Shown one piece after another: positions 1-8,786 of a DNA stretch of 64,000 nucleotides. The notes below the pieces were generated by a model, which was not told where the DNA came from, searched no databases, and saw only the letters and a program-made list of their open reading frames with translations. This DNA comes from Mesorhizobium onobrychidis (GTDB taxonomy: Bacteria > Pseudomonadota > Alphaproteobacteria > Rhizobiales > Rhizobiaceae), in the NCBI RefSeq assembly GCF_024707545.1, contig NZ_CP062229.1:3825501-3889500 (forward strand), given 5' to 3'. Each line of letters starts with the position of its first letter. Positions within the stretch are counted from its first letter, which is position 1. Made by a program: the position numbers and the translations under genes.

Positions 1-1918
1 CTGTCACGGTCACGGCCTTGACAGGAAACTCAATTCTGCAGCAAACGCCGTCGGATGCAAATACGAGGTCGACCGAACCGCCGAGCTCGTGAGGGATAAG
101 ATCACGAATGAGGCTGACGCCGTATCCGCATTGCGGCGAAGCCGCAATTGCGGGGCCGCCAATCTCACGCCATACGATCGACAGGTTTGTCGCATTCTCG
201 CTAGGCCCGCGGTTACAGACCACCTCCACCCGCCCATTTCTGGTCGACAGTGCGCCGTACTTCGCAGCGTTCGTTACCAGCTCGTGGAGCACCATCGCCA
301 ACCCCTGGGTCTCCGCGACCGTGAGTGTGAAGTTGGAGCCACGGATCGTTGTGTTTGCGTCCGTCGCGTAGGGCGCAAGCTGATGGCGGACAAGGTCCAT
401 GAGGTCAACGCCGTGCCAACGATTCTGGCTGAGTAGCGAGTGGGCGGCGGCCATGGATTGAATGCGCCTATCGAGTGCTTGAATGTATTCGTCCAGCGAA
501 CCACTGCCCGGGCGCGTATCCGTGATGACGACGGAAACGCGTGCCAGCAAGTTCTTGACGCGATGATCCAGTTCGGCGACCAACAGGCCTTGGTGCTCCT
601 CAGACCGCTTGCGCTCGGTGACGTCAACAGTGAGGCCCTTGAGGCGTACAAGGCGCCCCATTGCGTCGAACTCGGCCTTGGCCACTTCCTCTAGCCAGAC
701 TTCCCAACCGTCGCGGCGCTTGAAGCGGAATGTGACGGTATACCTGGGGCTCTCGGGGCGGACGCCGTGGACGAGCGCTTTGAAGCGCCCGCGGTCGTCC
801 GGATGGACTCTCGAGAGAAAGTTACTGGCGGTCAGCGTTTGCCGCGGCTCATAATCCAGGATCTGCGCAGCGTTTGCGCTGCGCTGCGACGAGCCCGTCC
901 GGACATCCCAAACGAACGCCGTGACCGCCCCTGCCGTCAGCGCCTCTTGCAAGCGGGCACCGCTCTCCATGAGCGCGGCCTCGTGCTGACGCAGTTCGGC
1001 GAACAGCGCAGCAAGGACGTATGCGCAGAGCGCAACCACCAGGATGCCGGCTTGAGCGGCAAGGATGCGGTCCGCAATCGGGAGATCCGGGTCGCCGAAA
1101 TGGCCAATTCCAAACGTCGTCGTCCACACTATCGCAACGGCGACAATGAACGCCGCTGCCGAAGCGAAGATCGGCCGGCAGCGGGCCGCTATCCACAAGA
1201 TTAATGGGAATAGCAGCGCGATCGGCACTACTGTTTTCCAAGGCTCCGGTGGTAGGGAAATGACGACGAGGCTCATCGCGGCTACCGCCGCTAGAGCCAA
1301 AAGACCTTCGATTGCCTCGCTTTGCGGCGGCGGCTCACGTGTTGCTGAGGCGAGGCCGATCACCAGCGGCGCAGTCGTGACGATGCCAAGCGCGTCGGAT
1401 AAGAACCAGTTTTGCCAAATGGCAAAAATCGACGTCGTCGCACCATAGAACAAAGTGAACCCCAAGCTCCCGCCGATCCCAGAGGCAGCGGCACCGACGA
1501 TCGCCGCCCCTAACAGTCCCAGCACGTTGCGCAGGCGGTTGAGACTCACTCCGGAACCGAAGTAGCGCTCGATCAGACTAGCTGTAAGCAGGGCTTCCAC
1601 CCCATTGCATACGGCGAAGACGGTGGCGCTCCCGAGGTTTCGGTCACCCAAGAGATTGGCCACGATGGTGGCGATCATCGTCCCAACCACAACCCCCAAT
1701 CGCGCACCTGGCCCAAGGGCGATCAACGCGCCCGCGGCAATACCAGCGGCTGGCCAGAACACGGCCACGCCATCAGGAGTGAGTAGGGAAAGGCTTAACT
1801 GTGCCGCCGCGAAATAGGCGATACCGACGACAACAGCGAGCCAAATTGAGCTCATCCACTGCCGGCTCTGGTCGGCGGCATCGGAACCTTGAGCTTGGAC
1901 TCGTAGATGCTGCAGCAT
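1..1918 (-). CDS. MASE1-PAS-HWE sensor histidine kinase (3' end outside window)
   Basis: The minus strand is open from an ATG at 1918 to the window edge, about 639 codons. Residues about 25-310 form a run of hydrophobic helices typical of the MASE1 membrane sensor domain. A PAS fold follows (about 325-440), then an HWE-type kinase domain: the phosphoacceptor box reads ELDHRVKN and the ATP-binding N box reads LHELVTNAAKYGALS. The family autophosphorylates on that His and passes phosphate to response regulators, often in general stress control. No response regulator is visible beside it. It lies outside the integrated element, so it is probably resident chromosome. The C-terminus is missing from this window. 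Confidence 0.9.
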   Translation of the reverse strand, partial: MLQHLRVQAQGSDAADQSRQWMSSIWLAVVVGIAYFAAAQLSLSLLTPDGVAVFWPAAGIAAGALIALGPGARLGVVVGTMIATIVANLLGDRNLGSATVFAVCNGVEALLTASLIERYFGSGVSLNRLRNVLGLLGAAIVGAAASGIGGSLGFTLFYGATTSIFAIWQNWFLSDALGIVTTAPLVIGLASATREPPPQSEAIEGLLALAAVAAMSLVVISLPPEPWKTVVPIALLFPLILWIAARCRPIFASAAAFIVAVAIVWTTTFGIGHFGDPDLPIADRILAAQAGILVVALCAYVLAALFAELRQHEAALMESGARLQEALTAGAVTAFVWDVRTGSSQRSANAAQILDYEPRQTLTASNFLSRVHPDDRGRFKALVHGVRPESPRYTVTFRFKRRDGWEVWLEEVAKAEFDAMGRLVRLKGLTVDVTERKRSEEHQGLLVAELDHRVKNLLARVSVVITDTRPGSGSLDEYIQALDRRIQSMAAAHSLLSQNRWHGVDLMDLVRHQLAPYATDANTTIRGSNFTLTVAETQGLAMVLHELVTNAAKYGALSTRNGRVEVVCNRGPSENATNLSIVWREIGGPAIAASPQCGYGVSLIRDLIPHELGGSVDLVFASDGVCCRIEFPVKAVTVT

Positions 1919-2339
1919 GTCACCGCCTCAGTCACATTGTCATAAATAGCACAGGATGTGTGATGCGAGTCGATCTCCAGTCTCATGGTCATGGTGCAGC
2001 TGGAGGTGGGCTTGATCGCTGCTGTGTAGTTTTGGGATCGGAATGTCCGGATCGGCCAAATCTTCCGGTTCTCGTGTTGGAAGGTTTCGCCGGCCGAATC
2101 CCTGGGACGGCTCGTTTCGGCGCAATCGCGCCGGGAGCATGTCTTTTCACGATGTCGCCGCCGAACTTACGATGAGGGCTTTGCAGACCTAGGCGAAGGC
2201 AAGGCGCCACGCTAACTTACCCTGACTTCGATAGGCATCTCTGCTGTTTGCAACCATTTTAGCAGAAGCGAACCAAATTGAAGCGTAAGGAAACATCGCA
2301 CACTGCGCGCAGGATCGCGCCGTATCGTAGAAAAGGCGG
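1919..2339. other. Intergenic stretch between the kinase and the element's left end
   Basis: About 420 bases upstream of the kinase and outside the tRNA fragment. Short open frames exist on both strands but none has a ribosome site or a recognisable protein. It should hold the kinase promoter; I cannot place its boxes with confidence. Confidence 0.5.
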
Positions 2340-2384
2340 TGGCTCCCCGGGCCGGATTCGAACCAGCGACCAACCGGTTAACAG
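2340..2384 (-). repeat. Left attachment site: duplicated 3' part of tRNA-Asn
   Basis: These 45 bases are identical to 59768-59812, the CCA end through the T arm and into the anticodon loop of the intact tRNA-Asn. After two mismatches the next six bases match again, then the copies diverge. A 3' tRNA fragment in direct orientation next to an integrase is the classic scar of tRNA-targeted site-specific integration. The fragment cannot fold as a tRNA because the 5' half is absent. Left of it is host sequence, right of it the element. Confidence 0.93.
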
Positions 2385-2517
2385 AGGGTTGCCTTAGCAT
2401 CTCTCTGCAATGCCGTGCGACAGGCTGAAACGGCAGCAACCCTTATCCCATATGGGCTGTAGCATTGCACAGCGTTGCAGCTTGTCGCAATGTGTATCGA
2501 CAAAGCGCATGGTTTTG

Positions 2518-2538
2518 TGTAGATCAGCCTGTAGATCA
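2518..2538 (+). promoter_or_regulatory. Candidate integrase arm-type sites, left end
   Basis: Two direct copies of TGTAGATCA start at 2518 and 2530, 12 bases apart, between the attachment site and the integrase start. The 12-mer TGTAGATCAGCC at 2518 recurs exactly at 59713 near the other end, also beside a second imperfect copy. Paired short repeats on both sides of the core are what lambda-like integrases use as arm sites. The role is inferred. Confidence 0.45.
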
Positions 2539-2564
2539 CGCGAACCGGTTTCTCGGGGGACGCC

Positions 2565-3842
2565 ATGCCGACCGTCGAACTCACCGACAAGTTCTGCCAA
2601 TCAGCGCGGGCCGTTTCCGGCCGAAAGACCGACTATTTCGATACCGTTGTTAAGGGCCTCGCCCTCCGCGTCTCCACCGGTGGCGCCAAGTCGTGGTATG
2701 CGGTTTACGGGCCGCCGGCAAAGCGCCAATGGCTGAAGCTCGGCACCTATCCGGAAACACCTCTAGGCAGCGAAAAGGGTGCCCGCCAGAAGGCAAGGGA
2801 CACCCGCGCGAAGGTCGGCGAGGGCGGCGACCCTGCGGCCGACAGGAAGGCGCAGGCGGCCTCGCAAACCGCAGCCGATCTGGTCGATAACTACATCGCC
2901 CGCCATGCTTCTACCAAGCGCAGCGGCGACGAGATCGCCCGCCGGCTTCGCAAGAACGTCAAGGATGTAATCGGTGACGTAAAATTGTCCGTCCTGCACC
3001 GGCGCGATATCACGAAGTGCATCGACGCCGTGAAGGACCGCGGCGCCCATGTCGAGGCAAACCGCTTGTTCGAAGACGTCCGCGCGATGGTGCGATGGGC
3101 GAGGGGACGCGGCGACCTCGATACCAATCTTGTCGAGGGAATGCGCAAGCCGACTGAGACGACAGAGCGTGACCGCGTTCTGTCCGCCGACGAGATCAAG
3201 ACAATGTGGAAGGCGCTACCAGACGCCGACATGCGGGAATCAACCCGGCGCATTCTTCGCCTTTGCCTCGTCACCGGGCAGCGCGTCGGCGAAGTCGCCG
3301 GCATGTCCCGTGACGAGTTCGACCTGACGCGCGGGATCTGGATCATTCCGGCTGCCAGAGCAAAGAACAAGCGTGAGCACATGGTGCCGCTTTCCGACAT
3401 GGCAATTGAGATCATCGCAGCGCAACTGGCTGATGCGACTGCACTGGCCGAACGGAAGGACAGGCAACTGCCGCAATTCGTCTTTCCCGCTCCAGGCGGG
3501 CGCGTCGCCGTGTCGGGCGCTTCTGTTCCAAAAGCCGTCAAGCGCGAGGAGATCACCAAGCGAGGCGTTCCGACCATTATGGGCGTTGAACCTTGGACGC
3601 CTCACGACCTCCGACGCACCGCTGCCACGCACATGGAGGAGATCGGCATTTCGCCTTTCGTCATCGGCCACGTGCTCAACCATGTGTCGGCGACGAAGGC
3701 CTCAATCACCAGCCGCGTTTATGCTCGATATGACTATGGGCGCGAGAAGCGGGAGGCACTGGATCTTTGGGCCGATCGGCTCGCCGCCATTGTCGAGAGT
3801 AGGGGCCATATCGTGCCTCTGCGAAAGGCGGTGGCGCAATGA
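2565..3842 (+). CDS. int: P4-type tyrosine site-specific integrase
   Basis: 425 residues, normal length for P4-like integrases. It has an N-terminal arm-binding DUF4102-type domain (about 1-95), a core-binding SAM-like domain (about 100-195) and a catalytic domain from about 205. Catalytic positions are visible: Arg240 in TGQRVGE, His347 and Arg350 in HDLRRT, a histidine in GHVLNHVS near 369 and a tyrosine in YARYDY near 386-391. It starts about 180 bases inside the left tRNA-Asn fragment, so it very likely drove integration at tRNA-Asn. The stop overlaps the next start (ATGA), so both are probably co-translated. It appears intact. Confidence 0.95.
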   Translation: MPTVELTDKFCQSARAVSGRKTDYFDTVVKGLALRVSTGGAKSWYAVYGPPAKRQWLKLGTYPETPLGSEKGARQKARDTRAKVGEGGDPAADRKAQAASQTAADLVDNYIARHASTKRSGDEIARRLRKNVKDVIGDVKLSVLHRRDITKCIDAVKDRGAHVEANRLFEDVRAMVRWARGRGDLDTNLVEGMRKPTETTERDRVLSADEIKTMWKALPDADMRESTRRILRLCLVTGQRVGEVAGMSRDEFDLTRGIWIIPAARAKNKREHMVPLSDMAIEIIAAQLADATALAERKDRQLPQFVFPAPGGRVAVSGASVPKAVKREEITKRGVPTIMGVEPWTPHDLRRTAATHMEEIGISPFVIGHVLNHVSATKASITSRVYARYDYGREKREALDLWADRLAAIVESRGHIVPLRKAVAQ

Positions 3843-4612
3843 ACACTCGTCGTGCCTTCGATAGAGCGGAATTGCTCTCCCACGCGACATTTGTTCGGAC
3901 ACTCGATCAGCGCGCGCAGGATACCTTGGTCGACCTGATCACATTGGCCATCAATCGATTCCTTGAAGGCTGGGAGGAATTCTACAGCGCCGAGAATGCG
4001 AGGCTATTCCGCATTCAAGAGCATGTGGATCAGGCCCTTGCAGCGTTGATCGTCAAAGCATGGCGGTTCCACGATGACGATGACTATCGTCCTTTCACAG
4101 ACGAAGCCGGCGCCTATGCCTGGCTACAGGGCGAAGGCGAGAACCCCGACGCTGGAGATCCTGGCGAATATTTCGCGAGGTCAAACAACTGGAAAATGAG
4201 AAGCCTTTGGGATGTTCGGCAGGAGATAGAGGCCGAGATATTGGACCTCAGTTCGTGGGACGAAGCCCGTCACGATGCCCACTGGACGAGAGCGCCGGAA
4301 ACGTCGTCGCGGCTACCCACAAAGCTGCAGGAGATGACCCACGATTTCTGCCAGGCTTGGCACGACATCGTCGACGAAAAGCTGGGCCTTCCTCGCCGCG
4401 ATCCGAACCCGACCAACCCACTGCTCCGATTCATCGACTACTGCCTGTCGATCCCCTTAGGCGATCAACGGCCGGCTCCGAAGACGATCCTTCAACTGGT
4501 GCATGATCACATTCGACCCGCCATTCATGCTGAGGACGAGGAAGATCGCATGCGGGCTGAAAAGCAGCAGACGTCCGACCGGGTGGACTTTGACCCCTTC
4601 GGACCCGACTGA
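3839..4612 (+). CDS. Hypothetical acidic protein, coupled to the integrase
   Basis: 257 residues; the ATG overlaps the integrase stop by four bases. It is acidic and rich in Trp and aromatic residues, with no signal peptide, membrane helix or motif I recognise. Acidic clusters (DDDDY, EDEEDR) sit in the middle and near the end. Its tight coupling to the integrase suggests a role in element maintenance or excision, but that is inference only. Confidence 0.75.
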   Translation: MNTRRAFDRAELLSHATFVRTLDQRAQDTLVDLITLAINRFLEGWEEFYSAENARLFRIQEHVDQALAALIVKAWRFHDDDDYRPFTDEAGAYAWLQGEGENPDAGDPGEYFARSNNWKMRSLWDVRQEIEAEILDLSSWDEARHDAHWTRAPETSSRLPTKLQEMTHDFCQAWHDIVDEKLGLPRRDPNPTNPLLRFIDYCLSIPLGDQRPAPKTILQLVHDHIRPAIHAEDEEDRMRAEKQQTSDRVDFDPFGPD

Positions 4613-4684
4613 AAAAGTCCACGGTGACGGCTCACTGCAACTTAACGATGTTCCTTGCGTCAACTAGAAACGCGAGGAACAGAG

Positions 4685-4909
4685 ATGCAGCAATCTGCAC
4701 TTTCCGATCTCGTCGACGAGCCCTCCGCCTGCAAGGTGCTCGGAGGCGAAAATAGTCCGATCCACCGCTCGACGCTCTGGCGAGGCGTCAACGCCGGCCG
4801 CTATCCAAAACCGATCAAGGTCGGCCCCGGCACGAACCGCTGGCGCCTGAGCGAATTGACCGCAGCCGTCGATCGCCTTGCCGCCGCGCGCGACGGGCTG
4901 GCCGCATGA
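4685..4909 (+). CDS. AlpA-like helix-turn-helix regulator / excisionase
   Basis: 74 residues from the ATG at 4685, which has GAGGAA upstream; a TTG 30 bases earlier is the alternative start. The sequence reads as a winged-helix MerR/AlpA-type DNA-binding domain, with STLWRGVNAGRYPKPIKVG and a following NRWRLSEL segment. In P4-like elements AlpA proteins activate the integrase or act as excisionase, so it may control excision here. It is the first of six genes joined by four-base ATGA overlaps. Confidence 0.8.
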   Translation: MQQSALSDLVDEPSACKVLGGENSPIHRSTLWRGVNAGRYPKPIKVGPGTNRWRLSELTAAVDRLAAARDGLAA

Positions 4910-5232
4910 GCGCCAACGACAACAAAGGCGTTCGCCCGGCCTATATCCTCGGAACAGACCCTGAAGGCGATCTTTGCAGTCACAGGCGCACAGCTAACGC
5001 CGCCACGTATATCCACGCTGGGCTGAGAGAGGTGCTGAATCCTGGCAGCGACTTCCTCGTCGGCAATCTGCGCAAGAGCACCGCCTATCATAATGGGCTG
5101 ACCAACATCGAGACCCAGATCGCCATCATTCGCGCTTTAGCATTGATGCAGATCGAGATGACTCGCCGGATATCCGACATGAACGTCGGGTCGGACGATG
5201 AGGACGACGACGACTGCGGAGGCGCAGCATGA
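4906..5232 (+). CDS. Small hypothetical protein
   Basis: 108 residues starting in the ATGA that ends the AlpA-like gene. The C-terminus is an acidic tail (DDEDDDD). No known domain, signal peptide or membrane helix is evident. Strict overlap with both neighbours supports real translation. Confidence 0.65.
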   Translation: MSANDNKGVRPAYILGTDPEGDLCSHRRTANAATYIHAGLREVLNPGSDFLVGNLRKSTAYHNGLTNIETQIAIIRALALMQIEMTRRISDMNVGSDDEDDDDCGGAA

Positions 5233-5459
5233 CCATCAGCACCTCATTCAAACGGTTCTGGCCGGCCGACCGCCTTCAGCGATTAAAGACGCTCCAGGCC
5301 GCGGCAAGGAAGGCAGGGCTTCGACTCGTGGCTCGAAACGGCGGCGACCGTCGAATCTTCCTGCCATATATCGCCTTTTGGAAAGACGGCGATCGCGAGG
5401 TCATTTCGTTCTGGAACATCGGCGAGGCTGAACGGTGGCTACAGGAGGGCGGCAAATGA
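5229..5459 (+). CDS. Small basic hypothetical protein
   Basis: 76 residues, ATGA overlap at both ends. It is basic near the N-terminus, with an aromatic centre (YIAFWKDGDREVISFWNIG) that could be a small alpha/beta fold. No family is recognised. Reading frame and overlaps support it as part of the same operon. Confidence 0.65.
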   Translation: MTISTSFKRFWPADRLQRLKTLQAAARKAGLRLVARNGGDRRIFLPYIAFWKDGDREVISFWNIGEAERWLQEGGK

Positions 5460-5647
5460 TCGACCTCACCGCGCCCGAGCATGAGACGAGCGCTATCGTC
5501 GACGAGGCCGCCGCCTGGTATTTCGAGAACTTCCGCACAGTCGAGCGGCCGATCGTGCCGTCGCTCCGTGGCCGTTTCGGCCTGAGCAATCATCAAGCGA
5601 TTGTCGTCATTCGCCAAGTCACGCTGATGCGGGCTCGTGCAGCATGA
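5456..5647 (+). CDS. Small hypothetical protein, helix-turn-helix-like
   Basis: 63 residues starting at the ATG that overlaps the preceding stop. The second half (LRGRFGLSNHQAIVVIRQ) could form a helix-turn-helix: phage cassettes commonly carry short proteins of this kind. It is overlapped by the next gene through ATGA. Function unknown. Confidence 0.65.
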   Translation: MIDLTAPEHETSAIVDEAAAWYFENFRTVERPIVPSLRGRFGLSNHQAIVVIRQVTLMRARAA

Positions 5648-6405
5648 CTGACGAGGCGCCGTCACCGGTCGAGCGGGCATCCAAGGCGTCGTTCAAACTC
5701 GACATGATCGAGACCGTGAACGCGGATCCTCAGATGCAGCCAAGCGACCTAGCCGTCGTTGCGGCTCACCTCTGTGTGATGTCTTGGCCGGAACGCCGAG
5801 CCTGGCTTTCAACAAGCAAGGCGAGAGCAATGACGGGGCTGTCGGAACGGCAAATCGTGAACAGCAGGGCGCGGATCGCTAAGCGCGGCTACCTCGTCCA
5901 GGACGGCCTTTACGGCACCACGAAGATATTCCGGCTCGAGAATGATCGGCTGGAGGACATGCGCCAGCACGTCGTGATCACCACCGAATATCTGAAGGAA
6001 ATCCAGAAGGATCGACAGACGGAAAGACGTCGCCTTGCCCGCGTTGTACATGCAAATTCTGCAGAGACAGAAAACGCTTGTCACGCCGCCCAGGGTGACT
6101 GTGACGTCCCTGCAAATTCTGCAGGCAATATCCCCTCACTTCCCCCTCAGGATATAGCTCTGAAGGAAGAAGAACCTTTCAGGGAAGGTGCTGTTCCTTC
6201 CAATGGATATGCAGCGGCAAAAGACGATCACCTGCACATACCGTTCCCGGCGCCCACGAGCGAAGAGGAATTGGCCGAGACATTCTCGAAACTGTTCGCT
6301 GACTACGAACTGGGGCCGCACGCGATGGCACGGATGTGCACGCTTCTCGCCACCGGGAGGCTGACGCCCGCGATAGTGCAAGGCCAGCGGAGCGATGCAG
6401 CATGA
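5644..6405 (+). CDS. Helix-turn-helix protein, probable element replication/regulation
   Basis: 253 residues. Residues about 25-105 look like a winged-helix domain (WLSTSKARAMTGLSERQIV, then a wing), as in phage and plasmid replication or partition proteins. A charged middle holds two copies of the tripeptide context ANSA about 20 residues apart. A C-terminal helical domain ends ATGRLTPAIV. It sits inside the overlapping six-gene run, consistent with a replication or copy-control role. That role is inferred. Confidence 0.7.
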   Translation: MTDEAPSPVERASKASFKLDMIETVNADPQMQPSDLAVVAAHLCVMSWPERRAWLSTSKARAMTGLSERQIVNSRARIAKRGYLVQDGLYGTTKIFRLENDRLEDMRQHVVITTEYLKEIQKDRQTERRRLARVVHANSAETENACHAAQGDCDVPANSAGNIPSLPPQDIALKEEEPFREGAVPSNGYAAAKDDHLHIPFPAPTSEEELAETFSKLFADYELGPHAMARMCTLLATGRLTPAIVQGQRSDAA

Positions 6406-7286
6406 AAAAGCGCAAGCCAGATCCGGCGCAACTTGACCTGTTCGCATGGGCAGCAGCTCGGCCGACCGCGAAGGTGATCAGCGCCCATACCAGGCATCGC
6501 GAAGCGCATGTGGCGCGAGCGCCATATGCAGCAGCCGAACAATCCGCCGCACATTTTGCCGATGTTGCGAAGGCGCGCATGAGCGCGGCCCTACTGATGC
6601 CGCGCGAGCCGGTCCGTGAGCGCGTTGGCTTCAGCCAACATGGCCAGATATTGCTCGACTTTCTGCGCCGAGGCGTCCGTGCGCTTGATGTGCCGCATCA
6701 TTTGCTGCCTCAGCAGCGCGAGCCTTGCGGCGCGATAAACGTCCCCGTATCTCGCAGTTTCAAGGTGGAGGGTCGCGAGCCTCATGGCGACGATTCCGAT
6801 TATCTAGCAGTAGAATTCGCGGAGCCGCCTTTCGTTCCGGTGTCCGACTTGACGCTGTCGCAAAGGGCTGGCCAGAGGGCCGCTACGAATGACAGCCACC
6901 TGCATCGACTGCGGGACCAACACCACGCCGTGCACCGGCCGGCGCGGCTGCCGTCATGCGGGCCGATGGCAGTGGTACATGATCAGGGCAGAGGTTTGGC
7001 GAGCCGCCGGCATGCCCAGGATCGACTGCTCGGGTTCAATGAGACCGACGGCAACTTCCTTTGCATCCCCTGCCTCGAGGCGCGGCTCGGTCGAAAGCTG
7101 ATGCCAGCCGATTTCGCTGACGTTCCGGTCAACAAGCCCAGCCGTTCAGACACTCCGCTGCTCGCCGCGCGGAAGTTGGCCGATGACCAGGGGGGGGCGT
7201 CGGTGTTTGAAGAAACGAAATTGGGCCAGAACCGCTTCGGGATCATTCACGTATTTTCCGATTCTTCAGGGGAAAATTTCCAGTGA
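6402..7286 (+). CDS. Open frame beginning MKKRKPDPAQLDLFAW; only the N-terminal part is convincing
   Basis: The ATG overlaps the preceding stop (ATGA) and the frame stays open for 294 codons. The first 60 or so residues resemble the start of small phage proteins. From about 6889 the same frame overlaps a second gene, and its last 80 residues are really the second half of the zinc-ribbon gene described next. The natural stop may have been lost through the same small lesion. I treat the length as doubtful. Confidence 0.4.
   Translation: MKKRKPDPAQLDLFAWAAARPTAKVISAHTRHREAHVARAPYAAAEQSAAHFADVAKARMSAALLMPREPVRERVGFSQHGQILLDFLRRGVRALDVPHHLLPQQREPCGAINVPVSRSFKVEGREPHGDDSDYLAVEFAEPPFVPVSDLTLSQRAGQRAATNDSHLHRLRDQHHAVHRPARLPSCGPMAVVHDQGRGLASRRHAQDRLLGFNETDGNFLCIPCLEARLGRKLMPADFADVPVNKPSRSDTPLLAARKLADDQGGASVFEETKLGQNRFGIIHVFSDSSGENFQ
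6591..6785 (-). CDS. Possible small antisense protein
   Basis: 64 residues, Ala/Leu/Arg-rich and strongly amphipathic (DASAQKVEQYLAMLAEANAL), which looks more protein-like than the overlapping plus-strand translation. No clear ribosome site precedes the ATG. No family recognised. Confidence 0.3.
   Translation of the reverse strand: MRLATLHLETARYGDVYRAARLALLRQQMMRHIKRTDASAQKVEQYLAMLAEANALTDRLARHQ
6889..7286 (+). pseudogene. Frameshifted CxxC zinc-ribbon phage-type protein
   Basis: From the ATG at 6889, with AGAGGG upstream, the frame reads CIDCGTNTTPCTGRRGC and then RWQWYMIRAEVWRAAGM. The matching second half (FLCIPCLEARLGRKL, then PVNKPSRSDTPLLAARK) continues in a different frame from about 7035. 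Both halves belong to one small two-CxxC zinc-binding protein common in rhizobial phage regions, so a frameshift lies near 7010-7040. The second frame ends in GTGA overlapping the next start, as expected for the original gene end. A sequencing error is the alternative. Confidence 0.6.
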
Positions 7287-7846
7287 CCTTGCCGCAACCG
7301 CCGAATGACTTGAACCGCGCCGAGCGCAGAGCCTACCGAACCCTGGCGCAACGCCTTGTGGATCGCGGCATTGACCCGATTGCACGAGCGACATTGATTG
7401 CCGAGGCAGTGAGGCTCGAGGCGCGACTACTCGGGCTCAGAGAGGCAGAAAAGCATGTTGAAAACACCGCGAAAATACCCGCTGCACGCGCTGTGAACAC
7501 GGCCACCACCGAACTGCGCCGGATCACCGTCGAGCTTTTCCGTGGTGCCGCCCGGGTCGACGCCGTCGTGCCGATCGAGGTAGCGGCAGCCTTGAGCACG
7601 AACGACGTGGATGAGGCCTGGCGCCGGCACATTCACTGGGGCGACAAGACTTTCACGCCCGAGGAACTAGAGGCCAGACACGGCCGGCCGTCTTGGTCGG
7701 CAATGCTCTACCGGACTGAGGCCGAGGCGATCGGCATCAACAGATTGCTCGACAAATACCGGCCGCGCTGCATTCCTGGCACTGACCTCGACAACTTGTA
7801 CCGTGAGATCGGCCTCCCACATCCCGGCCCGCGGCCAACGCCGTAA
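7283..7846 (+). CDS. Terminase small-subunit-like protein (P27-type), tentative
   Basis: 187 residues with a GTG start overlapping the preceding TGA and AGGGGA upstream. The first 100 residues are all-helical and Arg/Ala-rich (LNRAERRAYRTLAQRLVDRG), resembling P27-family terminase small subunits, which bind phage DNA for packaging. No large terminase follows, so it would be an orphan relic of a prophage. The C-terminal half has no recognised match. Confidence 0.5.
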   Translation: MTLPQPPNDLNRAERRAYRTLAQRLVDRGIDPIARATLIAEAVRLEARLLGLREAEKHVENTAKIPAARAVNTATTELRRITVELFRGAARVDAVVPIEVAAALSTNDVDEAWRRHIHWGDKTFTPEELEARHGRPSWSAMLYRTEAEAIGINRLLDKYRPRCIPGTDLDNLYREIGLPHPGPRPTP

Positions 7847-7852
7847 AGCACA

Positions 7853-8032
7853 GTGGATCTCCGTAATTTGCGCGATGCCGAGCTAACCCAGCGCCCTGGT
7901 CGCGGCTGGACACGCTGGGCCGAAGGTGTCGGCGAGTACGATATCGAGAAGGTCTGGTGGCAGGCCAAGATCCTGCACTTCCCGAAACTAAACGTCTCAT
8001 GGCCGCCAGGAAGCGCTGGCTTTGATCGCTAG
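7853..8032 (+). CDS. Possible 59-residue protein
   Basis: A GTG-initiated frame shortly after the terminase-like gene, with four Trp residues and typical codon use (WTRWAEGVGEYDIEKVWWQA). No strong ribosome site. Real or a remnant of a longer gene; no family recognised. Confidence 0.35.
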   Translation: MDLRNLRDAELTQRPGRGWTRWAEGVGEYDIEKVWWQAKILHFPKLNVSWPPGSAGFDR

Positions 8033-8117
8033 GCATAGTGGGGATAGGGACGAAATCACTGCCGAGCTGTTTTCGCAGAGAGGTCGATCACAATAGCTTT
8101 CACAATAGGTTGGACCC

Positions 8118-8408
8118 ATGACCCACCGGGCGTTCGCCGAGAGACTCGAGGATGCTGCCGCGCATATTTCGGAGGTCTCGCGCGCGGACCTGCAAGTCAT
8201 GTTGATGAACGCAGCCCTGCGGCTGAGGAACACCTCGGGCCTTGCCTTGGAAGCCGAGGTTGACGAGGCGATCGACTTGTTGGCAGCGCAGTTGAAGCTG
8301 TCGCGGCCTGAAGTGTTGCAAACGATCGTGCGAGATTGGTTGGTCATTGCCGGCCGGCTGGGTGCCGATACCTTTGATGAGGAGAGCGAGACTGAGGGAA
8401 TGGCCTAG
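8118..8408 (+). CDS. Small hypothetical protein, ribbon-helix-helix-like
   Basis: 96 residues, helical, with LKLSRPEVLQTIVRDWL near residue 65, compatible with a ribbon-helix-helix or other small DNA-binding fold. The C-terminus DEESETEGMA closely matches DEESETDGIA of the tiny frame at 57089-57172. Start chosen at the only upstream ATG. Function unknown. Confidence 0.55.
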   Translation: MTHRAFAERLEDAAAHISEVSRADLQVMLMNAALRLRNTSGLALEAEVDEAIDLLAAQLKLSRPEVLQTIVRDWLVIAGRLGADTFDEESETEGMA

Positions 8409-8580
8409 GCTCGGAACGCGCGACGCTCGCTGACTCTATCGCCACTCTTCGAGCCCCGGCAACTTCGCGCGCTTCGATCAGCCGGCGGGACCGGCAAACG
8501 CGCCTCGGTCACAGGCGGGCGCCACGACGGGCAAGACGCTTCGCTGGTGTAGGGAGAAATCTGCCAGCCGAAACACACGC

Positions 8581-8715
8581 TCAGCGCGCGCTCACGCGCC
8601 GCGCGGCGGAGGCCGGCCCCGGGCCGCGCATATAGTAGAGCTCTGGCCGGTAACGCGGTGCAACGAATTCGCGAAAGGCTGATGCCAACCGCGTGATCAA
8701 AGCCCAATGTTCCAT
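8581..8715 (-). CDS. Possible 44-residue basic protein
   Basis: ATG at 8715 with GGGAAAG about ten bases upstream; the product reads MEHWALITRLASAFREFVA and ends Arg-rich. Composition is plausible for a short rhizobial protein. No family known. Confidence 0.3.
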   Translation of the reverse strand: MEHWALITRLASAFREFVAPRYRPELYYMRGPGPASAARRVSAR

Positions 8716-8786
8716 GACCCAATCTTTCCCTTTCAGGAATGCTATGCGCGACCACATCCAGAGTCTCGCGTCCATCGAGGCGCTCC

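Noticed and set aside
2212..2439. Minus-strand frame across the left att site (a similar one at 59550-59828)
   Set aside because: Both translate tRNA-Asn sequence (the SNPARGA pattern), a well-known artefact.
2891..3577. 228-residue minus-strand frame
   Set aside because: Antisense to the integrase; Ser/Arg-rich composition typical of a shadow.
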